DNA of 64,000 nucleotides from G963675935 sp963675935 (GCA_963675935.2 CAXXPV010000007.1:124001-188000), one strand, 5' to 3'; positions 37,184-46,486 are shown, counted from the stretch's first letter. Numbers and translations: made by a program. Notes: generated by a model from the sequence alone, not told the origin.

Positions 37184-38307
37184 GAATTCTCGTTACCGGT
37201 GCCCGCGGATTCGTCGGCCGCAACCTCGTCCAAGCGTTGCGGCTGCGGGCCGACGTCGAGCTTTTCGAGTACGATCTCGGTTTCCCCGAGCAGCCGTTTT
37301 GCGACGCGCTGACACGGGCCGACGTGGTCTTTCATCTGGCGGGCGTGAATCGGCCGCCGACGCCCGAGCAGTACGAAGCGGGAAACGCCGGTTTCACCGA
37401 GGAAATATGCAACCGGCTCGCCGCGGCCGGCCGCGCGCCGGCGATCGTGCTGGCCTCGTCGATCCAAGCAGAGTTGGACAATCCCTACGGCCGGAGCAAA
37501 CTTCACGCCGAGGAATGCCTGCGAAGGTTCTCCGAAACCTCGGGCGCTCGGGTGACGATCTTCCGGTGGACCAATTTGTTCGGCAAGTGGTGTCGGCCGA
37601 ACTACAACTCGGTCACGGCCACGTTCTGTCACAACGTCGCACATGGATTGCCGCTCCAGATTTCCGATCCCAGCCGCGAGCTTGAACTGGCCTACATCGA
37701 CGACGTGGTGGCCGCCCTGCTTGGCGCGATTGAGATTGACGACGATAAAGACCACGAGCGGGTCGCGTTGGCCCAGGTGCATCCGACCTACCGGGTGACG
37801 CTTGGAGCATTGGCCGCCGCGGTTCAGTCGTTCCGCGATTCCCGGATGAATCTCTTGCTGCCCGACATGAGCGACCGGTTCACCCGCTGCCTCTACGCGA
37901 CGTATCTTTCGTACCTGCCGGAGAATGAATTCGCGTATCCGCTGGACATCAAGAGCGACAACCGCGGCGAGTTGGCCGAGTTTCTGAAATCGCCGGCGTT
38001 CGGACAGATATTCGTTTCGCGAACGAAGCCGGGCATCACCCGCGGCAACCATTTCCATCATACGAAAGTCGAAAAGTTTTTCGTCGTCGAAGGCGAGGGC
38101 ATCATCCGATTCCGGCACATCGAGTCGGACGAAATCATCGAATATCCGGTGTCCGGCAAGGAATTCCGCGTGGTCGATATTCCGCCGGGCTACACCCACT
38201 CGATCGAGAACGTAGGCGCCGGTGAGATGGTCGTGCTATTTTGGGCCGACGAGGTCTTCGATCCGACACATCCCGAGACGTATTTCGCAAAGGTGCTGCA
38301 AGAGTGA
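37180..38307 (+). CDS. capF: UDP-2-acetamido-2,6-dideoxyhexose reductase/epimerase with cupin domain (CapF/FnlB/WbjC)
   Basis: Second enzyme of the UDP-L-FucNAc route: C3 epimerisation and C4 reduction. 375 residues from the ATG at 37180, preferred over the one at 37171 because GGAGGG lies 9 bp before it and it forms an ATGA overlap. The N-terminal SDR domain has ILVTGARGFVGRNL and YGRSK; the C-terminal cupin (about 250-375) has TRGNHFHHTKVEKFFV with the zinc histidines and the late YTHSIENVG. Architecture matches CapF exactly. capG follows only after a 900-bp insert. Confidence 0.95.
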   Translation: MRILVTGARGFVGRNLVQALRLRADVELFEYDLGFPEQPFCDALTRADVVFHLAGVNRPPTPEQYEAGNAGFTEEICNRLAAAGRAPAIVLASSIQAELDNPYGRSKLHAEECLRRFSETSGARVTIFRWTNLFGKWCRPNYNSVTATFCHNVAHGLPLQISDPSRELELAYIDDVVAALLGAIEIDDDKDHERVALAQVHPTYRVTLGALAAAVQSFRDSRMNLLLPDMSDRFTRCLYATYLSYLPENEFAYPLDIKSDNRGELAEFLKSPAFGQIFVSRTKPGITRGNHFHHTKVEKFFVVEGEGIIRFRHIESDEIIEYPVSGKEFRVVDIPPGYTHSIENVGAGEMVVLFWADEVFDPTHPETYFAKVLQE

Positions 38308-38369
38308 CGATTAACAAACTGAAGACAGACCACGAAATACACGACTTTTAACGGATTACAGAAGACAGA

Positions 38370-38503
38370 CCACGAAATACACGAAATACACGAAAAAGGA
38401 AGAATTGATATTAGAGGTTGGTTAGAGCGTCGAGCAATAGATGACGGTCTTAAAAACATTATTGTCCTTTGTCTTCCTTTCGTGTATTTCGTGTATTTCG
38501 TGG
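38370..38503. repeat. Left palindromic element flanking the GxxExxY gene
   Basis: Perfect 26-bp arms at 38370-38395 and 38478-38503 (CCACGAAATACACGAAA at the outer end) enclose 82 bp. The arms and the bases up to about 38549 are repeated, in the same orientation, at 38997-39187. A 24-bp piece that includes the outer arm (GAAGACAGACCACGAAATAC) also occurs once more at 38321. Confidence 0.85.
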
Positions 38504-38567
38504 TTAAATAGTTTTTTCCTTTGTTTTCTTTTTGCATTTCGTGGTTGAATAATGAAATGGAGAAAGC

Positions 38568-38947
38568 ATGATGGGAGAGATCATTTATAAAGACGAGAGT
38601 TACGCGATTGTCGGCGCGTGCTTCGAGGTCTATAAGGAAATGGGTGTGGGTTTCTCGAAGCCGTCTATCAGGAATGTATGGAAATCGAATTGGACATTCA
38701 GAGCATCCCATTTCGTCCGCGATCGGAGCTTTTGCTGAAATACAAGGAGCGTCAGCTTAAACAGAAATACATTCCCGATCTGATTTGCTACGATAAGATC
38801 GTCGTCGAACTAAAGGCTGTAAAAGAACTGGCCGACGAGCATCGCGCCCAAGTCCATAATTACCTGAAAGCAACCGGCATGAAACTCGGACTCCTCGTCA
38901 ACTTCGGGCATTACCCTAAAGTGGAATACGAACGAATCGTAAGATAA
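38568..38947 (+). pseudogene. GxxExxY protein gene with a one-base frameshift
   Basis: GxxExxY proteins are small PD-(D/E)xK-fold proteins of unknown function named after this motif. From the ATG at 38568 the frame reads MMGEIIYKDESYAIVG and on to EMGVGF, then shifts; the following frame continues with LEAVYQECMEIEL and runs to the stop at 38947 (IPDLICYDKIVVELKA, HRAQVHNYLKATG). Adding one base at about 38651-38653, in a GGGTTTC run, restores the GFLEAVY motif itself. So the gene is broken by a 1-nt deletion, or the sequence has an error there. It is flanked by near-identical palindromic repeats and separates capF from capG. Confidence 0.85.
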
Positions 38948-38996
38948 ATACGAATGCAACAACAAGTCCATAACAATCACGAAGAATCCTTAACAA

Positions 38997-39137
38997 CCAC
39001 GAAATACACGAAATAGGGAGAAATAGAAGAATTGATAAATTGATATTGGAGATTGATTGGAGCGTCGAGTAGCAGATGATTGTCAAAAAACATTATGGCC
39101 TTTTGTCTTCCTTTCGTGGATTTCGTGTATTTCGTGG
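38997..39137. repeat. Right palindromic element flanking the GxxExxY gene
   Basis: 18-bp perfect arms at 38997-39014 and 39120-39137 with the same CACGAAATACACGAAA core. The interior shares the order of blocks with the left element (GAATTGATA, GGAGCGTCGAG, CTTCCTTTCGTG), and likeness extends to about 39187. Confidence 0.85.
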
Positions 39138-39207
39138 TTTAATAGTTTTTTGCTTTCTTTGTTTTCTTTTTGCATTTCGTGTTTGAAAAGCGTAGAAGGA
39201 ATATCGC

Positions 39208-40335
39208 GTGAATAAGCTCAAAGTGGTAACGGTAGTAGGTACTCGGCCCGAGATTATCCGTCTGTCGCGGGTCATGGCGGCCCTAGACCGTGAGTGCGAA
39301 CACGTTCTGGTTCATACCGGCCAAAACTACGACTATGAACTTAACGAGATATTTTTCACCGATCTGGGAATCCGCAAGCCGGACCATTTTCTCAACGCCG
39401 CCGGCGCGAACGCGGCCGAAACGATCGGGCAAGTCATCGCCAAGTCTGACGCCGTTTTGGCGGAGGTAGCTCCGCAGGCGTTTTTGGTCCTTGGCGACAC
39501 GAACAGTTGCCTGGCCGCGATTTCAGCGAAACGCCGCAAAATCCCCGTCTTCCACATGGAGGCCGGCAACCGTTGCTTCGACCAGCGCGTGCCCGAGGAA
39601 ATCAACCGCAAGATCGTCGATCACACGAGCGACATCAACATGCCGTACAGCGACATTTCCCGCGAGTATTTATTGCGGGAAGGCTTGCCGCCGGACCGGG
39701 TGATCAAAACCGGCAGTCCGATGTACGAAGTGCTGATGCACTACCGCGAAAAAATCGAGCGGTCCGATGTGCTCGAACGATTGAAGCTGAAAGAGCGGGA
39801 TTATTTCGTCGTCAGCGCCCATCGCGAAGAGAACATCGACTCGCCGTCGCAATTCGCCAAACTCGTCAAACTGCTCAACGGATTGGCCGAAGTCTATAAG
39901 AAGCGGGTGATTGTCTCGACGCATCCGCGGACGCGAAAGCGAATCGACCGGGATCAGGCGGTGATTGACTCGCGGGTCGAGTTGATGAAGCCGTTGGGTT
40001 TCTGCGACTACAACAAGCTGCAATTGAACGCGGCGGCGGCGTTGTCCGACAGCGGCACGATCAGCGAAGAATCGTCGATCCTGAACTTCCCGGCCTTGAA
40101 TATCCGCGAAGCCCACGAGCGACCCGAGGGCATGGAAGAAGCCGCTGTGATGATGACGGGGCTGGAGTTCGAGAATGTCGAGCGCGGTTTGGCCGTTTTG
40201 GCCGGGCAAAAGCGGGGCGACGAACGGACGCTGCGGTTGGTGAACGATTACAGCATGCCCAATGTGTCGGAAAAGGTTGTGCGGATTATTTTGAGCTACA
40301 CCGATTACGTGAATCGGACGGTGTGGAGGAAGTAA
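39208..40335 (+). CDS. capG: Non-hydrolysing C2 epimerase giving UDP-L-FucNAc (CapG/FnlC/WbjD)
   Basis: Third enzyme of the pathway: 2-epimerisation of the CapF product to UDP-N-acetyl-L-fucosamine. 375 residues from a GTG with AAGGA before it. It has the family opening VVTVVGTRPEIIRLSRVM, HTGQNYDYELNEIFF, HMEAGNRCFDQRVPEEINRK and VVSAHREENID. Wording of these blocks (GNRC and PEEINRKIVDH) is that of the FnlC/WbjD branch, not of plain WecB. In known clusters capE, capF and capG are adjacent; here the GxxExxY cassette lies between the last two. Confidence 0.94.
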   Translation: MNKLKVVTVVGTRPEIIRLSRVMAALDRECEHVLVHTGQNYDYELNEIFFTDLGIRKPDHFLNAAGANAAETIGQVIAKSDAVLAEVAPQAFLVLGDTNSCLAAISAKRRKIPVFHMEAGNRCFDQRVPEEINRKIVDHTSDINMPYSDISREYLLREGLPPDRVIKTGSPMYEVLMHYREKIERSDVLERLKLKERDYFVVSAHREENIDSPSQFAKLVKLLNGLAEVYKKRVIVSTHPRTRKRIDRDQAVIDSRVELMKPLGFCDYNKLQLNAAAALSDSGTISEESSILNFPALNIREAHERPEGMEEAAVMMTGLEFENVERGLAVLAGQKRGDERTLRLVNDYSMPNVSEKVVRIILSYTDYVNRTVWRK

Positions 40336-40361
40336 GGACGCGGATTGCCAGCGAAACGTCG

Positions 40362-41582
40362 ATGAAGATACTTTTCGTAACACAGTGGTTTCCTCCGGAA
40401 CCAGCAAAGCTCCTCCTGGATCTGACGACTTGCGCCCGCGCCGCGGGGCACGAGTTGACGGTGCTCACGGGGTTTCCGAACTATCCCATGGGAAAACTGT
40501 ATCCGGGTTATCGGCTGAAGCTGTGGCAGCGGGAAACGATCGAGGGCGTTCCGATCATCCGAGTGCCGTTGTATCCCGAGCATAGCGGATCCGCATGGCG
40601 GCGTGTGCTCAACTACCTATCGTTTGCGTTATCCGCTGCGATCATTGGGCCGTGGTTGGTTCCTCGCGTCGATGTAATTCATTTCCACCATCCGCCGTTG
40701 ACGGCGGCGTTTCCGGCTTGGTTGCTCAGTCGCATGTCACGTACGCCATTGACGTGCGAAATTCAGGACATGTGGCCGGAGACGCTGGCGGCAACGGGGA
40801 TGTTGAACAATTCTCGCCTGCTGAAGGTTGTCGGCTGGTGCGCTAAACGGGTCTATAATGCCACGGATGCGATACGCGTCATCTCGCAAGGCTTTCGCGA
40901 CAATTTGATTCAAAAGGGCGTCCCCTCTGAAAAAATCCACGTGATCTCGAATTGGGTGGACGCCGATTTTTACCGTCCGCAGGAGCCCGACCATGCTCTG
41001 GCGGAAAAGCTTGGACTGGCCGACCGTTTTAATATCATGTTCGCCGGAACGATCGGTTTGGCTCAAGGGCTCGAGACGGTGTTGGACGCCGCGGCCTTGC
41101 TGAGCGATTTGCCGCGGTTGCAGTTCGTGCTGGTGGGCGACGGCGCCGATTCCAGCCGTTTAGAGGAGTTGGCCCGACAACGCGGTTTGAGCAACGTGAA
41201 GTTTTTGGGACGCTATCCGGGCGATCAAATGCCCAAGATGTATGCCTTGGCCGACGTGCTGCTGATCCACCTTCGCGACGATCCTTTATTCCGCATCACG
41301 ATTCCACACAAAGTATTTACCTATCTGGCAAGCGCCAAGCCGATCCTGGCGGCTCTTGAAGGCGATCCAGCCGAAGTGGTTCGGTCGGCCGAGGCGGGCA
41401 TTGCCTGTCCGCCCAGCAATCCCCAGGCGCTGGCCGACGCAGCGCGGCGATTGTACGAAATGCCGTCGGATCAATTGCAAACGATGGGCCGGCGCGGCCG
41501 CCTCGCCGTCCGCGAATGCTACGACCGCGATCGTTTGATCGGACAAGTATTAACCATGTGGCAATCGGCGATTCAGAAGTAA
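40362..41582 (+). CDS. Family 4 glycosyltransferase, WbuB/FnlD-like (probable FucNAc transferase)
   Basis: Starts at 40362 (406 residues), just after capG. WbuB-type transferases are usually encoded next to the FnlABC genes and add L-FucNAc; wording such as ILFVTQWFPPEPAKLLLDLT, LTVLTGFPNYPMGKLYPGY and CEIQDMWPETLAATGM is typical of that branch. The C-terminal half has the nucleotide-sugar site with VLVGDGADSSRLEELA and HLRDDPLFRITIPHKVFTYL. Donor sugar is inferred from context and subgroup, not proven. Confidence 0.88.
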   Translation: MKILFVTQWFPPEPAKLLLDLTTCARAAGHELTVLTGFPNYPMGKLYPGYRLKLWQRETIEGVPIIRVPLYPEHSGSAWRRVLNYLSFALSAAIIGPWLVPRVDVIHFHHPPLTAAFPAWLLSRMSRTPLTCEIQDMWPETLAATGMLNNSRLLKVVGWCAKRVYNATDAIRVISQGFRDNLIQKGVPSEKIHVISNWVDADFYRPQEPDHALAEKLGLADRFNIMFAGTIGLAQGLETVLDAAALLSDLPRLQFVLVGDGADSSRLEELARQRGLSNVKFLGRYPGDQMPKMYALADVLLIHLRDDPLFRITIPHKVFTYLASAKPILAALEGDPAEVVRSAEAGIACPPSNPQALADAARRLYEMPSDQLQTMGRRGRLAVRECYDRDRLIGQVLTMWQSAIQK

Positions 41583-41595
41583 AGGCGGTTTCCGC

Positions 41596-42237
41596 ATGAC
41601 GCTCTACCAGTGTTTTATGAAACGAACCATGGATATTGCGGGATCCGCGTTCGGACTCCTGATCCTAGCGCCCGTGCTCTTGCCGGTAGCGGTGATTGTC
41701 CGTCTGACGATGGGTTCGCCGGTTTTCTTCTGCCAGCAACGGCCCGGGCTTTACGGCAAACCCTTTATGATGCGCAAATTCCGCACGATGCGCGACGCCG
41801 TGGATGATCGAGGAGACGCATTGCCCGATGGCCAACGATTGACCAACGTCGGCCGATTTCTTCGCCGAACGAGTTTGGACGAGTTGCCGGAGTTGTACAA
41901 TGTATTGCGGGGCGACATGAGCCTTGTGGGGCCTCGCCCACTGCTGATGCGCTATCTGCCCTATTTCACCCCGCGCGAACAACTGCGTCATACGGTGCGT
42001 CCCGGCATTACCGGCTTGGCCCAGATCAATGGCCGCAACGAGGCTTCCTGGGATGAACGGTTGGCGAACGATGTCTGGTATGTCGAGCATTGGAGTTTAT
42101 TTTTGGACATGAAGATCCTCTTCATGACGTTGTTTCATGCTTTTCATCAGAAGGGCGTCGTGGTCGATGCTTCCACGATTATGAAAAATCTTGACGAGGA
42201 ACGGAAAGAATCGATTTCACGCGGGAATCAACCATGA
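41596..42237 (+). CDS. Small phosphoglycosyl transferase that starts the repeat unit (PglC-like)
   Basis: Transfers a sugar phosphate from a UDP sugar to undecaprenyl phosphate. The 213 residues correspond to the short single-re-entrant-helix form: one N-terminal hydrophobic segment (GLLILAPVLLPVAVIVRL, about 20-38), then PVFFCQQRPGLYGKPF, KFRTM, the catalytic TSLDELPELYNVLRGDMSLV and GPRPLL, and RPGITGLAQINGRN. It probably sets the first sugar of the glycan made by this locus. It overlaps the next gene by 4 bp. Confidence 0.94.
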   Translation: MTLYQCFMKRTMDIAGSAFGLLILAPVLLPVAVIVRLTMGSPVFFCQQRPGLYGKPFMMRKFRTMRDAVDDRGDALPDGQRLTNVGRFLRRTSLDELPELYNVLRGDMSLVGPRPLLMRYLPYFTPREQLRHTVRPGITGLAQINGRNEASWDERLANDVWYVEHWSLFLDMKILFMTLFHAFHQKGVVVDASTIMKNLDEERKESISRGNQP

Positions 42238-43049
42238 AACGAGTCTGCGACATCCGGCCCGCCGTCGTTGAGAACGCGGATGCGATCGTTTCCGTCATGC
42301 GAGACGGATTCGACAGCCGCTTGCTTGAACTGTTCATTTACGGGTGCGATGGAATCGCTTCTTTTGTGGCCGAGGAAATTGCGATACAAGACCGCGGCGG
42401 CGACTCGCATTTCACCGTCGCTCTTGTCGATGGAGAACTGGTGGCATGCGTCGAGTTGAAGCGATTTTCGCGGAGCTTGTTTCTAAACTACATTGCAGTG
42501 CGTCCGGCCTTCCGCTCGCAGGGACTGGCGAGGCAGGTATTGCGCGAAGCAATCGGATTTGCAGGGATGGAGGGGCGACGGGAAATGGCCCTCGACGTGT
42601 TAATTCACAATACGACTCCTTGCGAATGGTATGAGCGGCTCGGATTTCAAACGACCGGGCACACAACCTGGTGGACGATGCCGTTGACGCCGGGACTGGC
42701 GGATCCCGTTCTGGTTCGGGGGTATCCTCAGGCCGAGGCGTGTCAACGCACCTTCGGGTTTTCCATGCTGACCATCACGGCAGCAGGACGCGAATACAGC
42801 GTCGGTCGGTTGGGTACGCAATGGTATCGCATCACGGATCCTGCGATTATGAGTGTGCCGGGAGCGCTTACGGCATTGTCGCGATTGGATGCCTCGCGCC
42901 GCATTTTGCTGTTGACGCCCGATGCAACCACCCTCATCAATCCGCAGGCTGAACTAGCAGCCCAATCTCGCCGCATGGCGGTGGCTCTCGACGCACTTCA
43001 AACCCGATTGTCGAATCGCTGCAACGACGGCAGGAGTACACCGCGATGA
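42234..43049 (+). CDS. GNAT-family N-acetyltransferase
   Basis: The 271 residues contain a GNAT domain in the first two thirds (about 7-150) with the acetyl-CoA loop VRPAFRSQGLARQVL and the late strand CEWYERLGFQTTG. The C-terminal about 110 residues are less typical and may form a second, partial GNAT fold. It overlaps its neighbours on both sides by 4 bp (ATGA). Probably acetylates an amino sugar made by one of the DegT-type aminotransferases. Confidence 0.83.
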   Translation: MKRVCDIRPAVVENADAIVSVMRDGFDSRLLELFIYGCDGIASFVAEEIAIQDRGGDSHFTVALVDGELVACVELKRFSRSLFLNYIAVRPAFRSQGLARQVLREAIGFAGMEGRREMALDVLIHNTTPCEWYERLGFQTTGHTTWWTMPLTPGLADPVLVRGYPQAEACQRTFGFSMLTITAAGREYSVGRLGTQWYRITDPAIMSVPGALTALSRLDASRRILLLTPDATTLINPQAELAAQSRRMAVALDALQTRLSNRCNDGRSTPR

Positions 43050-43981
43050 ATATCACGAAAACCGCTTGCAAAACCGACGCATTTACAAGGCCCTATCGGC
43101 TTTATGTGAATGCGAGGACGGCGTTCAAGTCGTTTTTAACGGCCGTCAAACTCGCGCCCAAGGAAAGTGTGTTGTTGCCGGCCTATGTAGGCTGGTCGGC
43201 CAAAGAAGGGTCCGGCGTGTTTGATCCCGTGGCTGAACTTGGACTTCCTTACGACTTCTATCGACTTGACGATCGCTTGCACATCGACTTGGATGATCTG
43301 GAACATCGTCTTCAAAAGGGCGAGGTGCGCGTGGTGGTGCTGATTCACTACTTCGGCTATGTCGATCCGCATTACGCGGAGGCAGTCGCGATTGCCCGCC
43401 GCTATGGAGCGTGGGTGCTTGAAGACGAAGCGCACGCCTTGCTCACGGATTGGGTGGGTGGGGCATCCGGCCGCCTGGGCGACGCCGTCATATTTTCGCT
43501 TCATAAGATGTTGCCGATGCCCTTAGGCGGCATGCTCCTGGTTGCCGCGAAGCATGCTCCCTTGCTGGAACGCATTGCCGACGCCGCCGATATGGCGCTG
43601 CTGCCCTGGAATTACGATTTTCACGAGATCGCCGCATGTCGCCTGCGAAATGCGGCGTATCTGGCGGAGTTATTGAAGCCGCTTGCCGGCGACATTCAGC
43701 CGTTGCGGGAATCGTCTTCTCAAGTTGAAATTCCACAAACATTCCCCGTTGTCGTAAATCGTGTTTCTCGCGATGATTTATACTTCAAATTGAACGAGTC
43801 CGGGTTTGGCGTTGTAAGTTTGTATCACACCATGATCCCCCAAATCAGTCGCGAAGAGTTCCCCGATGCTCATCGAGTCGCCAAAACAATACTCAATCTT
43901 CCAGTGCATCAAGACGCCGGCCCTCAACAGCTTGCCGCCATGGTGCAACAGATGGCGAATCTCTTGCGGACAATGTCTTAA
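43046..43981 (+). CDS. DegT/DnrJ/EryC1-like aminotransferase (short form)
   Basis: PLP-dependent fold, 311 residues, shorter than standard sugar aminotransferases (about 370). Visible parts are VLLPAYVGWSAKEG, the Asp-containing VLEDEAHAL that binds the PLP nitrogen, and the Lys in FSLHKMLPMPLGGML that would form the Schiff base. The substrate is unknown; it may make a 4-amino sugar or a modified non-sugar residue. It lies in the middle of a run of overlapping acyltransferase genes. Confidence 0.82.
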   Translation: MNITKTACKTDAFTRPYRLYVNARTAFKSFLTAVKLAPKESVLLPAYVGWSAKEGSGVFDPVAELGLPYDFYRLDDRLHIDLDDLEHRLQKGEVRVVVLIHYFGYVDPHYAEAVAIARRYGAWVLEDEAHALLTDWVGGASGRLGDAVIFSLHKMLPMPLGGMLLVAAKHAPLLERIADAADMALLPWNYDFHEIAACRLRNAAYLAELLKPLAGDIQPLRESSSQVEIPQTFPVVVNRVSRDDLYFKLNESGFGVVSLYHTMIPQISREEFPDAHRVAKTILNLPVHQDAGPQQLAAMVQQMANLLRTMS

Positions 43982-43996
43982 CCACACAAATATCTT

Positions 43997-45070
43997 ATGA
44001 ACGGCTCAATCCTGACGATCTTGGATGACCTTGGGCCAGAATGCAAGTCTCGCTGGCGAGAGATGTGGCAATCCTGGCCCGATCGCGAAGTCTACGCCCA
44101 TCCCGATTACCTGCGGCTTTTCGCCAAGCCCGAAGATCGCGTGCTCTGCGCGGCCCTGCAAACCGCCGAGGGTGGCGTGTTGTTTCCGTTCCTCATGCGA
44201 TCCATCGCCGCTGAACCCTGGGCCGCGTCCGGCGAAACGGCCTGGGATGTCATCAGCCCCTACGGCTATGGCGGCGCGTTCGCTTGGAATGCGACCGACG
44301 ACGACGCCAAGACTTTTTGGAATCAATTTCAGGCGTGGTGCGAAACGTCGGGCGTCGCCTCGTCGTTCGTGCGGCTGTCGCTCTTTCCCGACCAGATTTT
44401 GCCCTTCGACGGCACGGTCGAGACAAAGCAGCAAAACATCGTGCGAAGCCTCGATCTCGATCCTGAAGGTCTGTGGCAAGACTACGAACACAAGGTTCGG
44501 AAGAACGTCAACCGCGCAAAAAAAGAAGGATTGACCGCGGAAATCGACTTGACGGGAAATCGCCTCGAAGAGTTCCTCTCGATCTATCACGCCACGATGG
44601 ACCGCCGTGAGGCGGATGCGGCCTATTTCTTCCCGCGGGAATTTTTTGAAACAATTGTGCGGCAACTCGCCGGCCAATATGTGTTTGTCCACGTGTTCGA
44701 CGGCGCGACGATGGTTTCGACCGAACTGGTTCTCGTCTCTGCTCGTCACATATACTCCTATCTCGGCGGGACTTTGTCCGACGCCTTTCCTAAACGCGCG
44801 AACGATCTTCTGAAACATGAGGCCGTTCTTTGGGGGCAACAGGCGGGCAAACAAGCCTATGTTTTGGGCGGCGGCTACGGCGGCGACGACGGCATCTACC
44901 GCTACAAAAAATCGTTTGCCCCCGCCGGCAGCGTCCCCTTTCGCGTCGGTATGAAAATACACAACGAATCCGTTTATACACGGTTGGTGCAACAACGCCG
45001 CCAATGGGAACAAGGCCGCGGCAATTCGTGGCAACCCAAGGCGGGTTGGTTTCCTGATTATCGAGCCTAA
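43997..45070 (+). CDS. FemAB-like / GNAT-fold acyltransferase
   Basis: The 357 residues have the FemAB/acetyltransferase_6 layout: two GNAT-type halves with HPDYLRLFAK at the N-terminus, the central YEHKVRKNVNRAKKEGL and a C-terminal LLKHEAVLWGQQAGKQ followed by LGGGYGGDDGIYRYKKSF. Such proteins transfer amino-acyl or acyl groups, in known cases to peptidoglycan or exported polysaccharides. It is followed by a DegT-type aminotransferase gene 9 bp away. Confidence 0.82.
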   Translation: MNGSILTILDDLGPECKSRWREMWQSWPDREVYAHPDYLRLFAKPEDRVLCAALQTAEGGVLFPFLMRSIAAEPWAASGETAWDVISPYGYGGAFAWNATDDDAKTFWNQFQAWCETSGVASSFVRLSLFPDQILPFDGTVETKQQNIVRSLDLDPEGLWQDYEHKVRKNVNRAKKEGLTAEIDLTGNRLEEFLSIYHATMDRREADAAYFFPREFFETIVRQLAGQYVFVHVFDGATMVSTELVLVSARHIYSYLGGTLSDAFPKRANDLLKHEAVLWGQQAGKQAYVLGGGYGGDDGIYRYKKSFAPAGSVPFRVGMKIHNESVYTRLVQQRRQWEQGRGNSWQPKAGWFPDYRA

Positions 45071-45079
45071 GAATTATCA

Positions 45080-46225
45080 ATGAGCACTACACCTTCTCCC
45101 CGAGTTTATCTGTCTTCCCCGCACATGTCCGGGCACGAGCGCAATCTCCTGCTCGAAGCGTTCGACTCGAATTGGATCGCGCCGCTTGGGCCCCAGGTCA
45201 ACGCCTTCGAGAAGGAGTTCGCCGAGAAGATCGGCGTTGCCAATGCCGTGGCCCTTTCCTCCGGCACGGCCGCGCTGCACCTCTCGCTGATTCTCCTGGG
45301 CGTGCAGCCGGGCGATGAAGTGATTACCTCGACGCTCACTTTTTCGGCCACGGCCAACGCCATCACCTATCTCGGCGCAAAGCCGGTGTTCATCGACAGC
45401 AACCGGGAAACATGGAACATGGACCCCGATCTGCTGGCCGAAGAACTATCCGCCTGCCGAAAACGCGGCAAGATGCCCAAGGCGGTCGTCCCGGTCGATC
45501 TCTACGGCCAGTGTGCCGACTACGACCGCATCCTGCCCATTTGCCAAGAATACAACGTACCCATTATTGAAGACGCCGCCGAAGCGCTCGGCGCGACCTA
45601 TCGCGGCAAAATGGCCGGCAACTTCGGCGTGTTGAACTGCTTCTCGTTCAACGGGAACAAGATCATCACGACCAGCGGCGGCGGAATGTTGGTCTCCGAG
45701 AACAAGGAGTGGATCGACCGCGCGCGGTTCCTTTCGACGCAAGCCCGCGACCCCGCGCCGCACTACCAACATTCGCAGATCGGCTACAACTACCGTATGA
45801 GCAACCTGTTGGCGGCCGTGGGGCGAGGACAACTCCGCGTACTCGACGAGCGAGTCGAGCAACGGCGGGCGAATAATCAATTTTACCGCGAGGCGTTCGC
45901 CAATCTGCCGGGCATCGGCTTCATGCCGCAGTTCCCCACCGGACGCCCCACTTGCTGGCTGACCTGCATCACGGTCGATCCCGAAATGTTCGGCGCCGAC
46001 CGTGAGGCGATTCGTCTGGCCTTGGATAAGGAAAACATTGAGGCTCGGCCCGTTTGGAAGCCAATGCACTTGCAGCCGGTATTCGCCGATTGCCGGGTGC
46101 GCGGCGGCCGTGTGGCGGCCGATCTGTTCGACCGCGGCCTTTGTTTGCCAAGCGGGTCGAATCTTGCGGCCGACGACCGCCTGAGGGTCGCAACGATCGT
46201 CAGGCAGGCCAATCCGACAAAATAA
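45080..46225 (+). CDS. DegT/DnrJ/EryC1 sugar aminotransferase, PglE-like
   Basis: PLP- and glutamate-dependent amination of a 4-keto UDP sugar. 381 residues with the full family pattern: RVYLSSPHMSGHERNLLLEA, SSGTAALHLSLILLGVQPGD, the PLP-contact IIEDAAEALGA, the Schiff-base Lys in FSFNGNKIITTSGGGM, and GYNYRMSNLLAAVGRGQL. Substrate may be the CapE-type product or another keto sugar. It is directly followed by the acyl carrier protein gene. Confidence 0.94.
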   Translation: MSTTPSPRVYLSSPHMSGHERNLLLEAFDSNWIAPLGPQVNAFEKEFAEKIGVANAVALSSGTAALHLSLILLGVQPGDEVITSTLTFSATANAITYLGAKPVFIDSNRETWNMDPDLLAEELSACRKRGKMPKAVVPVDLYGQCADYDRILPICQEYNVPIIEDAAEALGATYRGKMAGNFGVLNCFSFNGNKIITTSGGGMLVSENKEWIDRARFLSTQARDPAPHYQHSQIGYNYRMSNLLAAVGRGQLRVLDERVEQRRANNQFYREAFANLPGIGFMPQFPTGRPTCWLTCITVDPEMFGADREAIRLALDKENIEARPVWKPMHLQPVFADCRVRGGRVAADLFDRGLCLPSGSNLAADDRLRVATIVRQANPTK

Positions 46226-46246
46226 ATCAACTGGAGAGTATTTACC

Positions 46247-46486
46247 ATGGCGTTATTTGATCGCGTGGCTGCAATTTTTGAGAAGACTTTCGGCGCGAAG
46301 GCCGGCACATTCTCGCTGGACGTGGCGCCCGAGGACATCTTGCCCTGGGACTCGCTCGGCCACATGAATCTCGTCACGGAACTGGAAAACGCCTTCGGCA
46401 TCCAGTTTGAGGTGGATGAAATCACCGAATTGAGTTCCGGCCGAAAAATCCTCGAAGTCTTGAAGGCGAAGGGAGTGCAAGATTAG
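46247..46486 (+). CDS. Acyl carrier protein
   Basis: Small carrier (79 residues) that holds acyl groups as thioesters on a phosphopantetheine arm. The attachment site Ser36 is in WDSLGHMNL, followed by the helix TELENAFGIQFEVDEI. It is a stand-alone carrier beside an AMP-dependent ligase and upstream of LuxE and LuxC, so it is most likely dedicated to this locus and not to fatty-acid synthesis. AACTGGAG lies before the start. Confidence 0.92.
   Translation: MALFDRVAAIFEKTFGAKAGTFSLDVAPEDILPWDSLGHMNLVTELENAFGIQFEVDEITELSSGRKILEVLKAKGVQD

Noticed and set aside
35975..38199. Two long minus-strand open frames (393 and 371 codons)
   Set aside because: Antisense to capE and capF, which match their families end to end.
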